From: Craspedostauros australis
Lineage: Eukaryota > Bacillariophyta > Bacillariophyceae > Mastogloiales > Achnanthaceae
Direction: 5' to 3'
Assembly (NCBI GenBank): GCA_026770025.1
Contig: JAMXDE010000018.1
Coordinates: forward strand, 1,054,001 to 1,118,000
Length of the DNA stretch: 64,000 bases
Positions 30,035-39,589 of this stretch are shown here, piece by piece. Under the pieces are notes generated by a model. It made no database searches. It was not told the DNA's origin and worked only from the letters and a program-made list of their open reading frames with translations. The stretch's first letter is position 1; every line of letters begins with the position of its first letter. The position numbers were made by a program, and so were the translations under genes.

Positions 30035-31321
30035 ATGCACTGCGGCAACCTGGCATCGATCTTGGGACAGACCTTCCCATCGCTAGCCACGCATGAGATT
30101 GCGTCGGAAGTGGTCCAAGCCAATGCGGAGGGACATCGGATCAAGCTGAAGAATGCGGGATCATCGTCATCATTGTCGCCATCGCCGCCGTCTCCGCTGG
30201 TGTCTCCCGATGAGAACATTCCGGAGGAAGTCTTCGTCAAACAGTGCGTGGCATCCAACTACGCACACAAGAGCTGGCCCGATTTGCGACGCACCCTGAT
30301 GTACATTCGCACGGAGATTCGGTTCTACAACGAAATGATGCCCGTGCTGGCATCGAGAGGCTTATTCCGTGCCACACCCACCGTCTATCGTTGCGAATAC
30401 AACCTTGAAGGATTGATCCCAGACGATGTGCAAAGTACGGATCCCTGCGATGATGTAACCACCGCATGGGATGATGTGGGACAAGGCGGCTTCCTCGTAT
30501 TGGAGTCCATCGATCCGACCAAGTACATGCAAGAATCACCGTTGACGTTGGCGCAATGCAAGGAGTGCTTGACAGCCGTGGCCAAGTTGCATGCATCAGC
30601 CTGGGAGGACACGGAACTGTTGACCATCGCGGAGGATCGTCTATCTCGTGGGAGCTACCATTTGCAAACTCGCAATCCGAAAGAACTGAAGGGGATGCAG
30701 CAGGCGTGGGAGAACTTTCGAGTTCAGTTCGCAGACTATGACCCGGAACTTTTCGCGACGTGCGGAGAGGATTTGGGACAACGTGTCGCGGATTTGGCGC
30801 AATCCATCTGTGATGAGCTGTCACCGAGCGCTACGGATTCGCACACAACGCTGTCGCACGGTGATTTCAAGTCCATGAATGTGTTCTTGCCACGCAATAC
30901 GAAGGATGGCGAAGCGATCCTGCTGGACTTTGCATCAACCGGTGTTGGGATCGGCATGAGCGATGTCGCGATGCACATTCATCACGCGGTGCGGGCCAAG
31001 GACTTGGCGGATGGTGGCGAGCAGCAATTGATCGACCATTACCTGGAGGTGCTCAACGATTGCTTGGCCAAATCGGACAGGCATTATCCGCGTGACGTCG
31101 CCATGAGGCATTACCGTCTGGCGGTTGCGGATTACTTTCGATTCTTTTTGGGACGATTCTGGAAGTCGGCCACGCCTGAAAGCTTCGAGAAGAAGAAAGC
31201 GAGCAAGAACACGAGCCTGATCAATCGAGATCTGGATGCGGCGCTAGCATTCCTGCGACGTGCGAACGGGTACGTGGTATCGATCGAGAAAGAACAGAAG
31301 CAGCAGCAGCAGGAGAAGTAA
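30035..31321 (+). CDS. APH/EcKL-like small-molecule kinase
   Basis: 428 aa from ATG 30035 (the ORF is open from 29915, but that extension is low in protein character). Kinase-like fold signatures: catalytic HGDFKSMN (in LSHGDFKSMNVFL) and metal-binding LLDFASTGVGIGMSDVAMHI, as in the aminoglycoside phosphotransferase / ecdysteroid kinase-like / choline kinase clan. Upstream YIRTEIRFYNEMMPVL, then GGFLVLESI, resembles the EcKL N-lobe pattern. A Ser/Pro run (about residues 44-60) looks disordered. Substrate unknown. Probably cytosolic. Ends in a Gln-rich tail and TAA. Confidence 0.75.
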   Translation: MHCGNLASILGQTFPSLATHEIASEVVQANAEGHRIKLKNAGSSSSLSPSPPSPLVSPDENIPEEVFVKQCVASNYAHKSWPDLRRTLMYIRTEIRFYNEMMPVLASRGLFRATPTVYRCEYNLEGLIPDDVQSTDPCDDVTTAWDDVGQGGFLVLESIDPTKYMQESPLTLAQCKECLTAVAKLHASAWEDTELLTIAEDRLSRGSYHLQTRNPKELKGMQQAWENFRVQFADYDPELFATCGEDLGQRVADLAQSICDELSPSATDSHTTLSHGDFKSMNVFLPRNTKDGEAILLDFASTGVGIGMSDVAMHIHHAVRAKDLADGGEQQLIDHYLEVLNDCLAKSDRHYPRDVAMRHYRLAVADYFRFFLGRFWKSATPESFEKKKASKNTSLINRDLDAALAFLRRANGYVVSIEKEQKQQQQEK

Positions 31322-31499
31322 TGACAAAGAAAGCTATGCACAGAGTAGCGCAAGTTTGCAATAGTCCTCTGGGGAGGAAGAGAATATAGTTGAATGATAC
31401 GGTTCTCCTCGCTCACAATGGCATATTACCCGTAGTGTGATAGAGTTGGCGTGATGGAAGTGCTCGTGTGACAAACCGTCAATCCTGTACTCATGTGTA

Positions 31500-32459
31500 C
31501 TAGTATGATTCTCGTATCTGAATGTACCCCATGCTCCCAAAGACTTCGGAATTGTCGACTTCTAACCGGTCGATCAGTCTCCATCCTCGGTTGGGATTGA
31601 GCGCACGATCTGTCGTGATGACGATGCAACCTTCGGAACATGCATCAAACAGTGCCGTCCACTCGTCGTCCAAAACCAACGCCGTCAGTTCAGGCGAGAA
31701 CTCTTTTGCCGGGAACGTTGTGCTGTATGCGAAGATCAGGTTTGCATCCCGAAGGACGCTGCCGTACTGTTTGGCATCGCCACAGTACAGCGAGATGGGA
31801 TTGCTGGCACTACCGATTCCATTCGCATCATGACTATCATTTCCACTAAAGATATCCATTTGCTTGGCAAGCTCCATGCAGCGCACACCTTCGTCATGCA
31901 GCAGGGACGCAATCTCAATCCCGCCCAACTTCCATCTCAACCGTGTGAGCGCCAGGTAAAACAGCAGCCGCCCACAACCCGATCCAAAATCGACAAATGT
32001 GATGCCATTTGCGCTATCAACCGTCGTCATGCGCGACATCGCCAAATCGATCAATCGATCCAAGCTGTCGTAGGGAAACTCCCCGTACGTGGCATCCAAC
32101 CGTTCGTCGTCAGCACGGATGAGCTCGCCGGTGGTGTCCTGCAGGCCTTGCGCGTCACGTCCCAGACCGATGCGGTCGCCGTATTGAACGGACGGAACGA
32201 GGTGATCATCGAGGACGGTCCTGGCTTTGTCAGGTGGAAAATGAGCCTTGGTGGACGCCGCAACGACGGCATCATACACACCACCGCCGCTACCGCTGTT
32301 GTCACCATCACTGATACCGTTGCCTTGTTGAGATAGTGACAACACCACCGATGACGACGACGATGACGGATTTGCATACGTCGAAAGAGTGGCATGGAAT
32401 GCCAGAGATCGAGTGAACAAGATCGTCGATAAGACTAGTATTCTCCGTTGAATGTACAT
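31500..32459 (-). CDS. SAM-dependent methyltransferase, plastid-type presequence
   Basis: 319 aa from ATG 32459. A hydrophobic leader (MYIQRRILVLSTILFTRSLA) ends before FHATLSTY, matching the diatom plastid rule of Phe after the signal cleavage site. A Ser-rich transit-like stretch follows. The methyltransferase core has motif I VDFGSGCGRLLFYLAL and an acidic loop GGIEIASLLHDEG. A preceding YGEFPYDSLDRLIDLA helix and the GIEI motif recall DOT1-like and related class I enzymes, but histone methylation is unlikely for a plastid-routed protein. Substrate unknown. Confidence 0.7.
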   Translation of the reverse strand: MYIQRRILVLSTILFTRSLAFHATLSTYANPSSSSSSVVLSLSQQGNGISDGDNSGSGGGVYDAVVAASTKAHFPPDKARTVLDDHLVPSVQYGDRIGLGRDAQGLQDTTGELIRADDERLDATYGEFPYDSLDRLIDLAMSRMTTVDSANGITFVDFGSGCGRLLFYLALTRLRWKLGGIEIASLLHDEGVRCMELAKQMDIFSGNDSHDANGIGSASNPISLYCGDAKQYGSVLRDANLIFAYSTTFPAKEFSPELTALVLDDEWTALFDACSEGCIVITTDRALNPNRGWRLIDRLEVDNSEVFGSMGYIQIRESY

Positions 32460-33118
32460 CGTTCCAGGAAAGTGGTCGGTAAGCATTGAGCGTTCACTTC
32501 GCAAGTATTCTAAGAGGTATGAGTGTTGGTGGATGTCCTTGCTCCCACGGCGTGCTGATCGATCGCTCCGGGCTCGGAGGTTGATGTGTCAAGGAGATCA
32601 GTGCGTTGATCGGTACCTCATTTTTTGTTTTGGATTTTCTGGTCTGCCATGCGCCCGTTGACACACTGTAAGATAGTATTTGAAACCAACCTAGATCAAT
32701 CACTATCCAAGACGAGAGTGCCTTTTGGAGGTTTTGGGGACCCTCACTGCCGTTCTCCTTACCTACTCCGCAGATACAGAAGAATCGCGCAAAGCTGCCA
32801 ACTTGAGTATAATGCCACTGAGCTGTATTGGTGAAGGCTTGAGGTTGTTGTTCCCTTGGATTCTATCCACAACAGTTGCGCACTTGGTCCTCGCGATAGG
32901 TTTGGCAGGCGCAGTCAAAGGACCCGCAGGACCGTCCGGTACTTGGATTAGTCATGGATAAAACCGAAGGACAGACCGCCAATCGAACTTCATGACGTTT
33001 CGAATTGAGTCCCGCGTAACCCTGTTCTGTCTTCAAGCAATAATTTGAATAATAATGGACGTTATATTGACGTTACGCATGTCGGTCTTATTCCATGTTA
33101 GATAGCATGGCTGGCGTG

Positions 33119-33240
33119 TTTCAGAATGATTCAGAATCTGACTCCGATTCAGAACGGATTCAGACTTTCAGAACCGATTCAGAACGGAGTCAGAACTTCA
33201 GAACTTCTGACTTTTTCCATTCTGATTCTGAATCGAGAGT
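33119..33240. repeat. TTCAGAA-type repeat cluster, left
   Basis: Imperfect direct repeats of GATTCAGAACGGA and GTCAGAACTTCAGAACTTCTGA. Contains both TTCAGAA and its complement TTCTGAA. Subterminal within the DNA element. Confidence 0.7.
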
Positions 33241-33650
33241 GTCTCCCCCAGTGATCGTCGCGGGGGCTTCGCTGCGACATCAACAACATGACCACGAGCC
33301 GAAGCATGTTCGCACCAAAAAAGATGTCGTAGCCGATGTGATGACGAAGGCTAACATGCTACTCTACTCAGTATTCTGTTCTTTGGTGGAATGTTATCTT
33401 GTCAGCCATCGAAAATCGAAGAATACGTACTTGCAACCTGATGAGTGAAGAGTTGCAAGCATGCAGCAACAGAAACAGAGACAATGGAGTAGCTATCGAT
33501 TATTTGCGTGTGGGTGCTTGGAAGCAAACAACGAAGAAGCAGCTGTTGTGTTACCAAGTTGTCATGTTAGGAAGGCGTTAGTAGATGTTATGCGCCATGT
33601 TTCAAATAACGACAATCTTGTGCAGAACTTGACTTGCATCCGCGACAGCA

Positions 33651-33770
33651 TTCAGACTTTCAGAATGGATTCAGAACGGAGTCAGAACGGATTCAGAACT
33701 TCAGAAGTTCTGATTCAGAACTTCAGAAGTTCTGATTCTGAATTCAGAATGAGCAGTCTGATTCAGAACG
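33651..33770. repeat. TTCAGAA-type repeat cluster, right
   Basis: Same repeat family as the left cluster, with the unit GATTCAGAACTTCAGAAGTT tandemly repeated. Possible transposase-binding array. Confidence 0.7.
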
Positions 33771-34441
33771 GTGACAGGAAGACACTCAAGTGTTCCGTGT
33801 TGGCTGGCCTGTCCTGCTCTCTAACCGTTACGCAATTGTCCAAACCGTTATATTCAGTCTCCAAGCATGTTTCGGAAGGATTGAAACGCGAACCCACGAA
33901 AATGATGTAATACGAGTCTAATGAGTCAAATAAAACCGTCTTATTTATCCACGACTAATCCAAGTACCGGACGGTCCAGGCGTCGATGTCACAAATGCGC
34001 GAGGCGACGTGATGGGTTTTGGCCGGAAGAGTGCTTGAAATGGACGCGCATGGTACATCCTCGTAGTCGTAATGCACGGCGGCCATACACACAAATTCAT
34101 GGAAGTAAGCGATGTGACTAAGCAGAACCTAGTTCAACAAGCCGAACGCAATGCTGATTATTGAAAAAGCACTACGTCCATGTTCGCACATGATCATTCC
34201 CTTCCTTCGTTGGCTCAAGATCTGCGGCCTCCATTCTCAGTGGTAGTATTGCCCGTCCATTTCTCTTTCTAAACTTGATAGAAATGTCGTCGGATCTTCC
34301 TGTCTTTCCTTCTCGTGCATCGAGTGCCTTCGCAATTCGACGGCTCCACCATTCAGGATATAGTGTTCTCCCATGCTCTGATTGCGAGAACGAATGAAAT
34401 CCTCGTAGAGAGCGCTGTCACATATGTGAGTGCGAAGTTCA

Positions 34442-36178
34442 TCAGAGCCCGGCTTCTTCCGGTGTCTGCGCCTGTATTTGAATTGCATGGACCTGCGGCA
34501 TGACATCGCCGAGCATCATGTAAATGATCTGATGGCGCTTCACCAAATTGAGATTGGTGAAGCAATCCGCCACGATTTCCAAATCGAAATGAGATTCGCC
34601 GCCCATATCATTGCCAGAATACTGATGGGAGGTGTTCGTCAGCTTGAGGATGGACGGTTTCAGCGTCTTCATGGCCGTTAGGATGGCGTTGTACTTGGGT
34701 CCCTTGCCGGAGTCGCTGGTGGCCACCCTGTCATTGCTGTCGCTCACGTACTCGATGGAACCGACGTTGTCGGTTTCGCCGTCAATCTCGATGCCGGGGC
34801 CGTCATCCTTGTAATTATCGGCAGCATCCATCTGTCCACTGACATCAGGTGCGGGCTTGGGTTCTGGCGCCTTCACGACGACCGTCTCTGGCAGCGACTC
34901 TGCGACCGACTGGAAGACGGGGTCCGGGCCGGACGGGGTCGCAGGTGCTGCTTTTGGTGGCGGCGAAGTAACGGCAGCAGCAGCTGGCGCAGCAGGAGTA
35001 GCCGGAGGGAAATCGAAGCTGGGGTTTGGATCTGCCTCCGCCTGCTCCGTCATTTGATAGCTGAACTGAGGCGTTGCAGATTCAGCCTTCGGTGTTGCTT
35101 TTGGCTTGGCGTCTTCCTTCTTTTCATCATCTTTCTTGGCGTCCTTCTTGTCGCCTTTGCTGTCGGCAGATGTAACCTTCTCACTTTTGCTCTTTTTGGC
35201 GTCTTCGTCTTCGTCATCATCATCATCATCGTCATCGTCTTTCTTTGTTTCTTCCACAATCTTTGGAACGGGAGGAGACTTGGCGGCGGCATCAATGAGC
35301 TGCGCCTTGTGCTTCATCATCGCCAGCATGTTCAAGAAGCCATTGTTTCTGCCCGGCGTCAAGGATTGGGAAATTCCGGCCGCCTTGATGAATTCCGGGT
35401 TGACTCTCTGGATGGCTGCCGCAGTGTTGCCAGACATACCACTGAAAACGAATGAATTGGTGGAAAGCAAATGAAAATGACGCAAACAAATAATCGAACA
35501 ACGGAGACATGAGAGACTGTCTCGGAATCTGGTGCCTTGTAGATGCATTGGTGGTGTGCGCGTTGTTGAAACAGGCAATAGCATGCCGCTGTCGCAATGT
35601 GATCCTTCACAGACACATCAATGCTGGCATGACAGAACCATCAATGCAACACAATAATGAAATACTCTGTGTTACATAGAGCGCAACTTGAATCAAATTG
35701 CAATCCGCGCAGAGCACATAGAGAGCAACATAACTCACCGAATCAACAAGGCCACGAGTCCGGCCGTGAGCAATCCATCGGAGTCACCGACGAAATCGAT
35801 GACGAAGTCGTTGAGCTTGGGATTGTACTTGGCGGTTCCGTCGATGTAGACGGTGGAGAGGCAGCCAGGGACCTTGTTCTCTGGGGTCTTGGAAGATTCG
35901 TCCATCTTTTTGACCTCTTCGGAGTTGCTGCCCATGTACAGGAGCTGCTTGTTGCGCATGTCGTCGCTGGGGATGAGCTGGAAACCTTCCACGAGCCTTC
36001 GCAGTTCCGGCGTGAGCCCAAGGTCGACCTTTTGGGCATTGCCGTCGAAGGATGACGCCAGCAATGTCGTTGTGGAGCACGACGGTTGGGAAGTGCCCGT
36101 CATCGCGGCGGGACGCTCCAGTACGAATGCATCGGAGACGGTTGCCAACGCGCAAACTGCGAGGAATGAGAGCTTCAT
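34442..36178 (-). CDS. SUFE1-like: SufE-BolA fusion, plastid iron-sulfur assembly (2 exons)
   Basis: Exon 1 is 36178-35739 and exon 2 is 35441-34442. Donor CG|GTGAGT and acceptor TTTTCAG|T join to give 479 aa reading across the splice as LLIRGMSGNTAAAIQ, which restores the SufE C-terminal half. Residues 1-17 are a signal peptide ending SDA, with Phe18 next, the diatom plastid-import pattern. The SufE domain spans about 52-200 with the sulfur-accepting Cys106 in KVPGCLSTVY. A long Lys/Asp and Ala/Pro linker follows. The BolA domain fills the C-terminus (ESHFDLEIVADCF, VKRHQIIYMMLGD, VHAIQIQAQTPEE). SufE activates the SufS cysteine desulfurase; BolA partners monothiol glutaredoxins. Plants have the same domain pair in chloroplast SUFE1. 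Confidence 0.9.
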
Positions 36179-36179
36179 T

Positions 36180-37433
36180 GTGGCCGAGCTGGGTTGGAGG
36201 ATGCTTGTATTTGTAGTCTACGAGGCTGGATTGGCTGCGTTGGCTGCGCCTTGATCGAGTGTACCTGTCTTCCAAGTCTGAAATCAGAGTTGAACAAGGA
36301 AGATGACGATTGGTTGCCTTGATCAGTTGATGGCGTACGACTACTCGTGGCTGATGGATCGGACGTCTCTGTGGTGGGGATGCTGTCTCTCTCTCTCTCT
36401 CTCTCTCTTGTGGATCCGCCTGTTCTCCATTTCTTCCGGATGAAGGAAGAGTGGACTCACCACCACCACCAACACCAACACTCACACTCGCATCAACGCT
36501 CGCACTCCCATCCACGACATCATCATTTGGCTGCAACCGCATCGTTCATTGTTCTCTGGAACTCCACGAAACCCATTCCGATTTGTGACGTTGTTTCGAG
36601 TCATCGGCTGTTCTGATGACGTCATCTCTATAGTCGGACTGATCAAAGTGTTGATAATCGACCGATGCGATTACATCTTCATGGTCTGTCCATCTACCGC
36701 TTGCTTGACTCCCTCTTCTTGCTCTTGACTCGACACGTGAACAAATACGATCCTCAGCCGCATCCACGATCCAATCCAGCCCTCACCGTTGTTGCAGGAA
36801 CAAGCAGTGAAGTGTACCTTGGCTGCGCACCCACGAGCGCGGTACAGGTAGAACACCGCGATTGGTTGGTTGGCGGAGATGGTCGATGTTGTGTTCTTGT
36901 GCGTCGGTGCGAGCGTGTTGTTTTTCTCTTCCCTTCTCTTCGTTTTCCCTTCTTTTGAGTGATCGTGGTGAAGTGATCGTGGGCTGGGTGCTCGCAACAA
37001 CCACCACGCTGCTACGTGTTGTAAGCAACGCGAGACGTTGGTGGGGCATCAATCATCACCCGTTTGTTGGCCGACAGAAAGGTGACGGATCGACGGTAGG
37101 TACCTCCCAGCAAGTGATCACCCTCATGGCTGTTTACTGATTGTCATCCTTCCCTACGACTCCTCGTCCACTCTTCCACACGACCACGACTACTCCATCT
37201 GCCACACACACGAGTTCACCTACCATCATCTGCTCGACGTCCCATCTCATCTCATCCTTTCCACATCCTCGCCTGCAATTGCTCAAGTTGTCGTCGTGGA
37301 AGTTGGATCTTGTGAACGATACCACGCCTCACGTTTGTGGAACTTGTTCATCGCCGATCACGGACTGCGGTACAGGCGAACGAGCCCTGGGACTCCACGC
37401 GTGCTTCGTCTGTGAAGATACAACTGCCACATC
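36180..37433. other. Intergenic, low complexity, (TC)n tract
   Basis: A perfect TC repeat at 36386-36408 and CACCACCA/CATCATCA-type runs near 36460-36530. ORFs here are short, overlapping and without domains. Divergent upstream region between the SufE-BolA gene and the DUF6824 gene. Confidence 0.4.
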
Positions 37434-37469
37434 ATAGATCGTGTCATAGATCGTGTCATAGATCGTGAC
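37434..37469. repeat. Three tandem 12-bp repeats upstream of the DUF6824 gene
   Basis: ATAGATCGTGTC repeated three times (last copy with one change), about 100 bp before the likely start codon. Could be a promoter element array. Confidence 0.6.
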
Positions 37470-37564
37470 GATACCCGGCCATAGCGATAAAAAGAGTGCA
37501 TATAATAGGTCGTAGAGGACTGCACCTTCTCTCACAATCTCAGCCTCCAGTCCTTCCCAACATC

Positions 37565-39118
37565 ATGGTGACGCCGATTTCCAAATTTCATTCCAGTTCA
37601 AAGGTCCAAGGCGCGGCCATGCCACTGCCGCCATCCTCGCTGCGGTCGCCGTCGCAACCATCTGCTGGACAGCCAAGCCGCGTCTCCAGAGGCCAAGGAT
37701 CCAAGCCAAAGCCGGACGTTGAGCACGAGGAAACACCCGCCTCGTTCAGGCCCACCCTTCAACTGCCACAACAAACGCGTGGTGCTGGCGCCATGATGGA
37801 TCAGCCGCAGACGATCGCAGAGCAACTGCCGGCAGCCATCCAAGTCACCCCCAACTCCAACGACACCTTCATCTCGCACATGCCGAGACTCCCGATCGTC
37901 CAAGGCCTCGTGTCGGCATCGTCATCGAGACACGTTTTTCTTCCAACGCGAAACACGAACCAACCACCCTCATTGCAGATTCGCACGGTCTCCAATCCAG
38001 AACGGGAGCATCGCTCGGCCTTCCACAATCCAGCCCGCCTCCGCGCGCAGCTTGATCATCAATCGGAGGTCTCACAACGTTCCTTCCACTATTATGGTCA
38101 TCCCAACGACGGCACCACGCCCATCGTGAATCCATCTTCGCGATCGTCATCTTCTTCTTCATCGTTACCGACACAACCAACCACAGACACGCACGAGCTG
38201 TGCACAACGAAACCATCCTTTGTGACGCAGCCAGTGCGACGCTTCAAGCCAAAACGCCGATCGTCGGAGCAGTTCCCTGCCAGCATCACGAACAAACGCA
38301 TGAAGTCAACGGAATGCATCCTGTTTGCCGCAGCGCTTCTGGAAGCTGCGGACCACGTGGGCGACGAACAGCAGCTGAAGGAAGTCGTGCAACATATGGA
38401 TGGCTGTTTGGATGAGCATGGGGAAGAGGTCCCAGTCTCAGTGTCGTCACGATCGACGTCATCTTCGTCATCACCGCCGGTGCCTCAAGCAACAACTGTT
38501 CCAAAGCCAACGCCAGCACCACCAAAACCCAAGTATAAGCAAAGGCCAAAGCCACTCCCCAAGTCGCTCAAGAAGAAGAGAAGGTTGGAATCTCCGGGTA
38601 CGAATACGCAACCACGTATGCCAAGCGATGATCACGAGGAAGAACAACCAAAGATACAACCAACAGGAAAACGGAAGGACAAAGCCAGCAAGGATCTCAA
38701 ACAGGCACATAGGCAACCGCCCAACCCAAAACAAGAACAGGAAGAGCACAATAACACCAACGAGAATGGCGATGACGACGATGCCAACACCACCGTCTCC
38801 GACCCCCAGGACAACGACGTCCTCTGCGGACGCGGAGGTTTCATCAACCGCCATCCCGGCAACATCGTGTACCGCAAGGTCGTGGATCACAACAAGATCT
38901 TCTACCAGAAGGTGCAGAAGAAGTACCGCATCCTCGTCAGCCAATCCATCGTGCAGTCGATCCTGAATCACGGCGGTCGGTTCCTCATGTCACGCAATCG
39001 TCACTGGCTGCCGATCGACTTCAAGCGCGCCGTGCAGAAGACGAGTCAGGCGTTGCGCGAGCGGAACACAGGGACGGCGATGCAAGAGGTCGAGCCGGAG
39101 GTTGGGGTCACTGCTTAG
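37565..39118 (+). CDS. DUF6824-domain protein (diatom 'DVLCGRGG' family)
   Basis: 517 aa from ATG 37565 (an in-frame ATG exists at 37496). Residues 1-400 are low-complexity Pro, Ser and Gln-rich. A short helix-like block (STECILFAAALLEAADHVGD) sits near residue 255. The C-terminal ~100 residues carry the DUF6824 signature: QDNDVLCGRGGFINRHPGNI, YRKVVDHNKIFYQKVQKKYR, GGRFLMSRNRHWLPID and a final helix of the KTSQALRE type. The domain is abundant in diatoms and often thought to bind nucleic acid, but its function is not established. A nuclear regulator is my inference. Basic patches (KSLKKKRRLE) could be nuclear signals. Confidence 0.8.
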   Translation: MVTPISKFHSSSKVQGAAMPLPPSSLRSPSQPSAGQPSRVSRGQGSKPKPDVEHEETPASFRPTLQLPQQTRGAGAMMDQPQTIAEQLPAAIQVTPNSNDTFISHMPRLPIVQGLVSASSSRHVFLPTRNTNQPPSLQIRTVSNPEREHRSAFHNPARLRAQLDHQSEVSQRSFHYYGHPNDGTTPIVNPSSRSSSSSSSLPTQPTTDTHELCTTKPSFVTQPVRRFKPKRRSSEQFPASITNKRMKSTECILFAAALLEAADHVGDEQQLKEVVQHMDGCLDEHGEEVPVSVSSRSTSSSSSPPVPQATTVPKPTPAPPKPKYKQRPKPLPKSLKKKRRLESPGTNTQPRMPSDDHEEEQPKIQPTGKRKDKASKDLKQAHRQPPNPKQEQEEHNNTNENGDDDDANTTVSDPQDNDVLCGRGGFINRHPGNIVYRKVVDHNKIFYQKVQKKYRILVSQSIVQSILNHGGRFLMSRNRHWLPIDFKRAVQKTSQALRERNTGTAMQEVEPEVGVTA

Positions 39119-39589
39119 AGCCGAACGTTTGCGTCGAGACCGCCTCTTCGGGAGGCAGTAGATACTACACTTACATAGATATTATATACAAAGCCATTTT
39201 TATATAGCACTTCCTTGTACATATGTTGCGTGTTGTGCTGCTCGCACATCTTATCGAGTTGGATGGATGGATGTACAAAGTGGGAGTAGTTGTATGTGCG
39301 GATGCTCTACGATCTGCTCCACGACAGAATCGAATCACACCCACCACGGAAACATGTGTTGTTTGATTCGTATCTTTCCAGTCCTCTCCACAAACCCGAA
39401 TCGTGCACTCCAACAAATGTTACCGAAACCCAAGGCCAAAAGAGAGCATCCAGGAACAACGACAGCGAATGGCCTTCCGCTTCCTGTCTCGCACATTTGC
39501 ACATACCTACCATACTCATCCTCGCAATTGCAGGACAGTGCCACAATTCATCTATCCATCCATCGCTGCAGCTCGATACAGGATCAACA

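Larger units (their letters stand above)
32930..33976. mobile_element. Non-autonomous DNA element, 33-bp TIRs, CAG duplication
   Basis: Both ends read GACCGTCCGGTACTTGGATT inward. The 33-bp inverted repeats differ at one position (A/G at 25). CAG flanks both sides (32927-32929 and 33977-33979), consistent with a 3-bp target duplication. Inside are two subterminal clusters of TTCAGAACGGA/GTCAGAACTTCAGAA-like repeats (about 33119-33240 and 33651-33770) and no credible transposase. A 3-bp CWG duplication fits the PIF/Harbinger or CACTA-like range, but the superfamily is not established. Confidence 0.75.

Noticed and set aside
35442..35584. Separate BolA gene starting at 35584 or 35437
   Set aside because: The splice to the upstream SufE exon restores a complete SufE C-terminus, so this is exon 2 of one gene.
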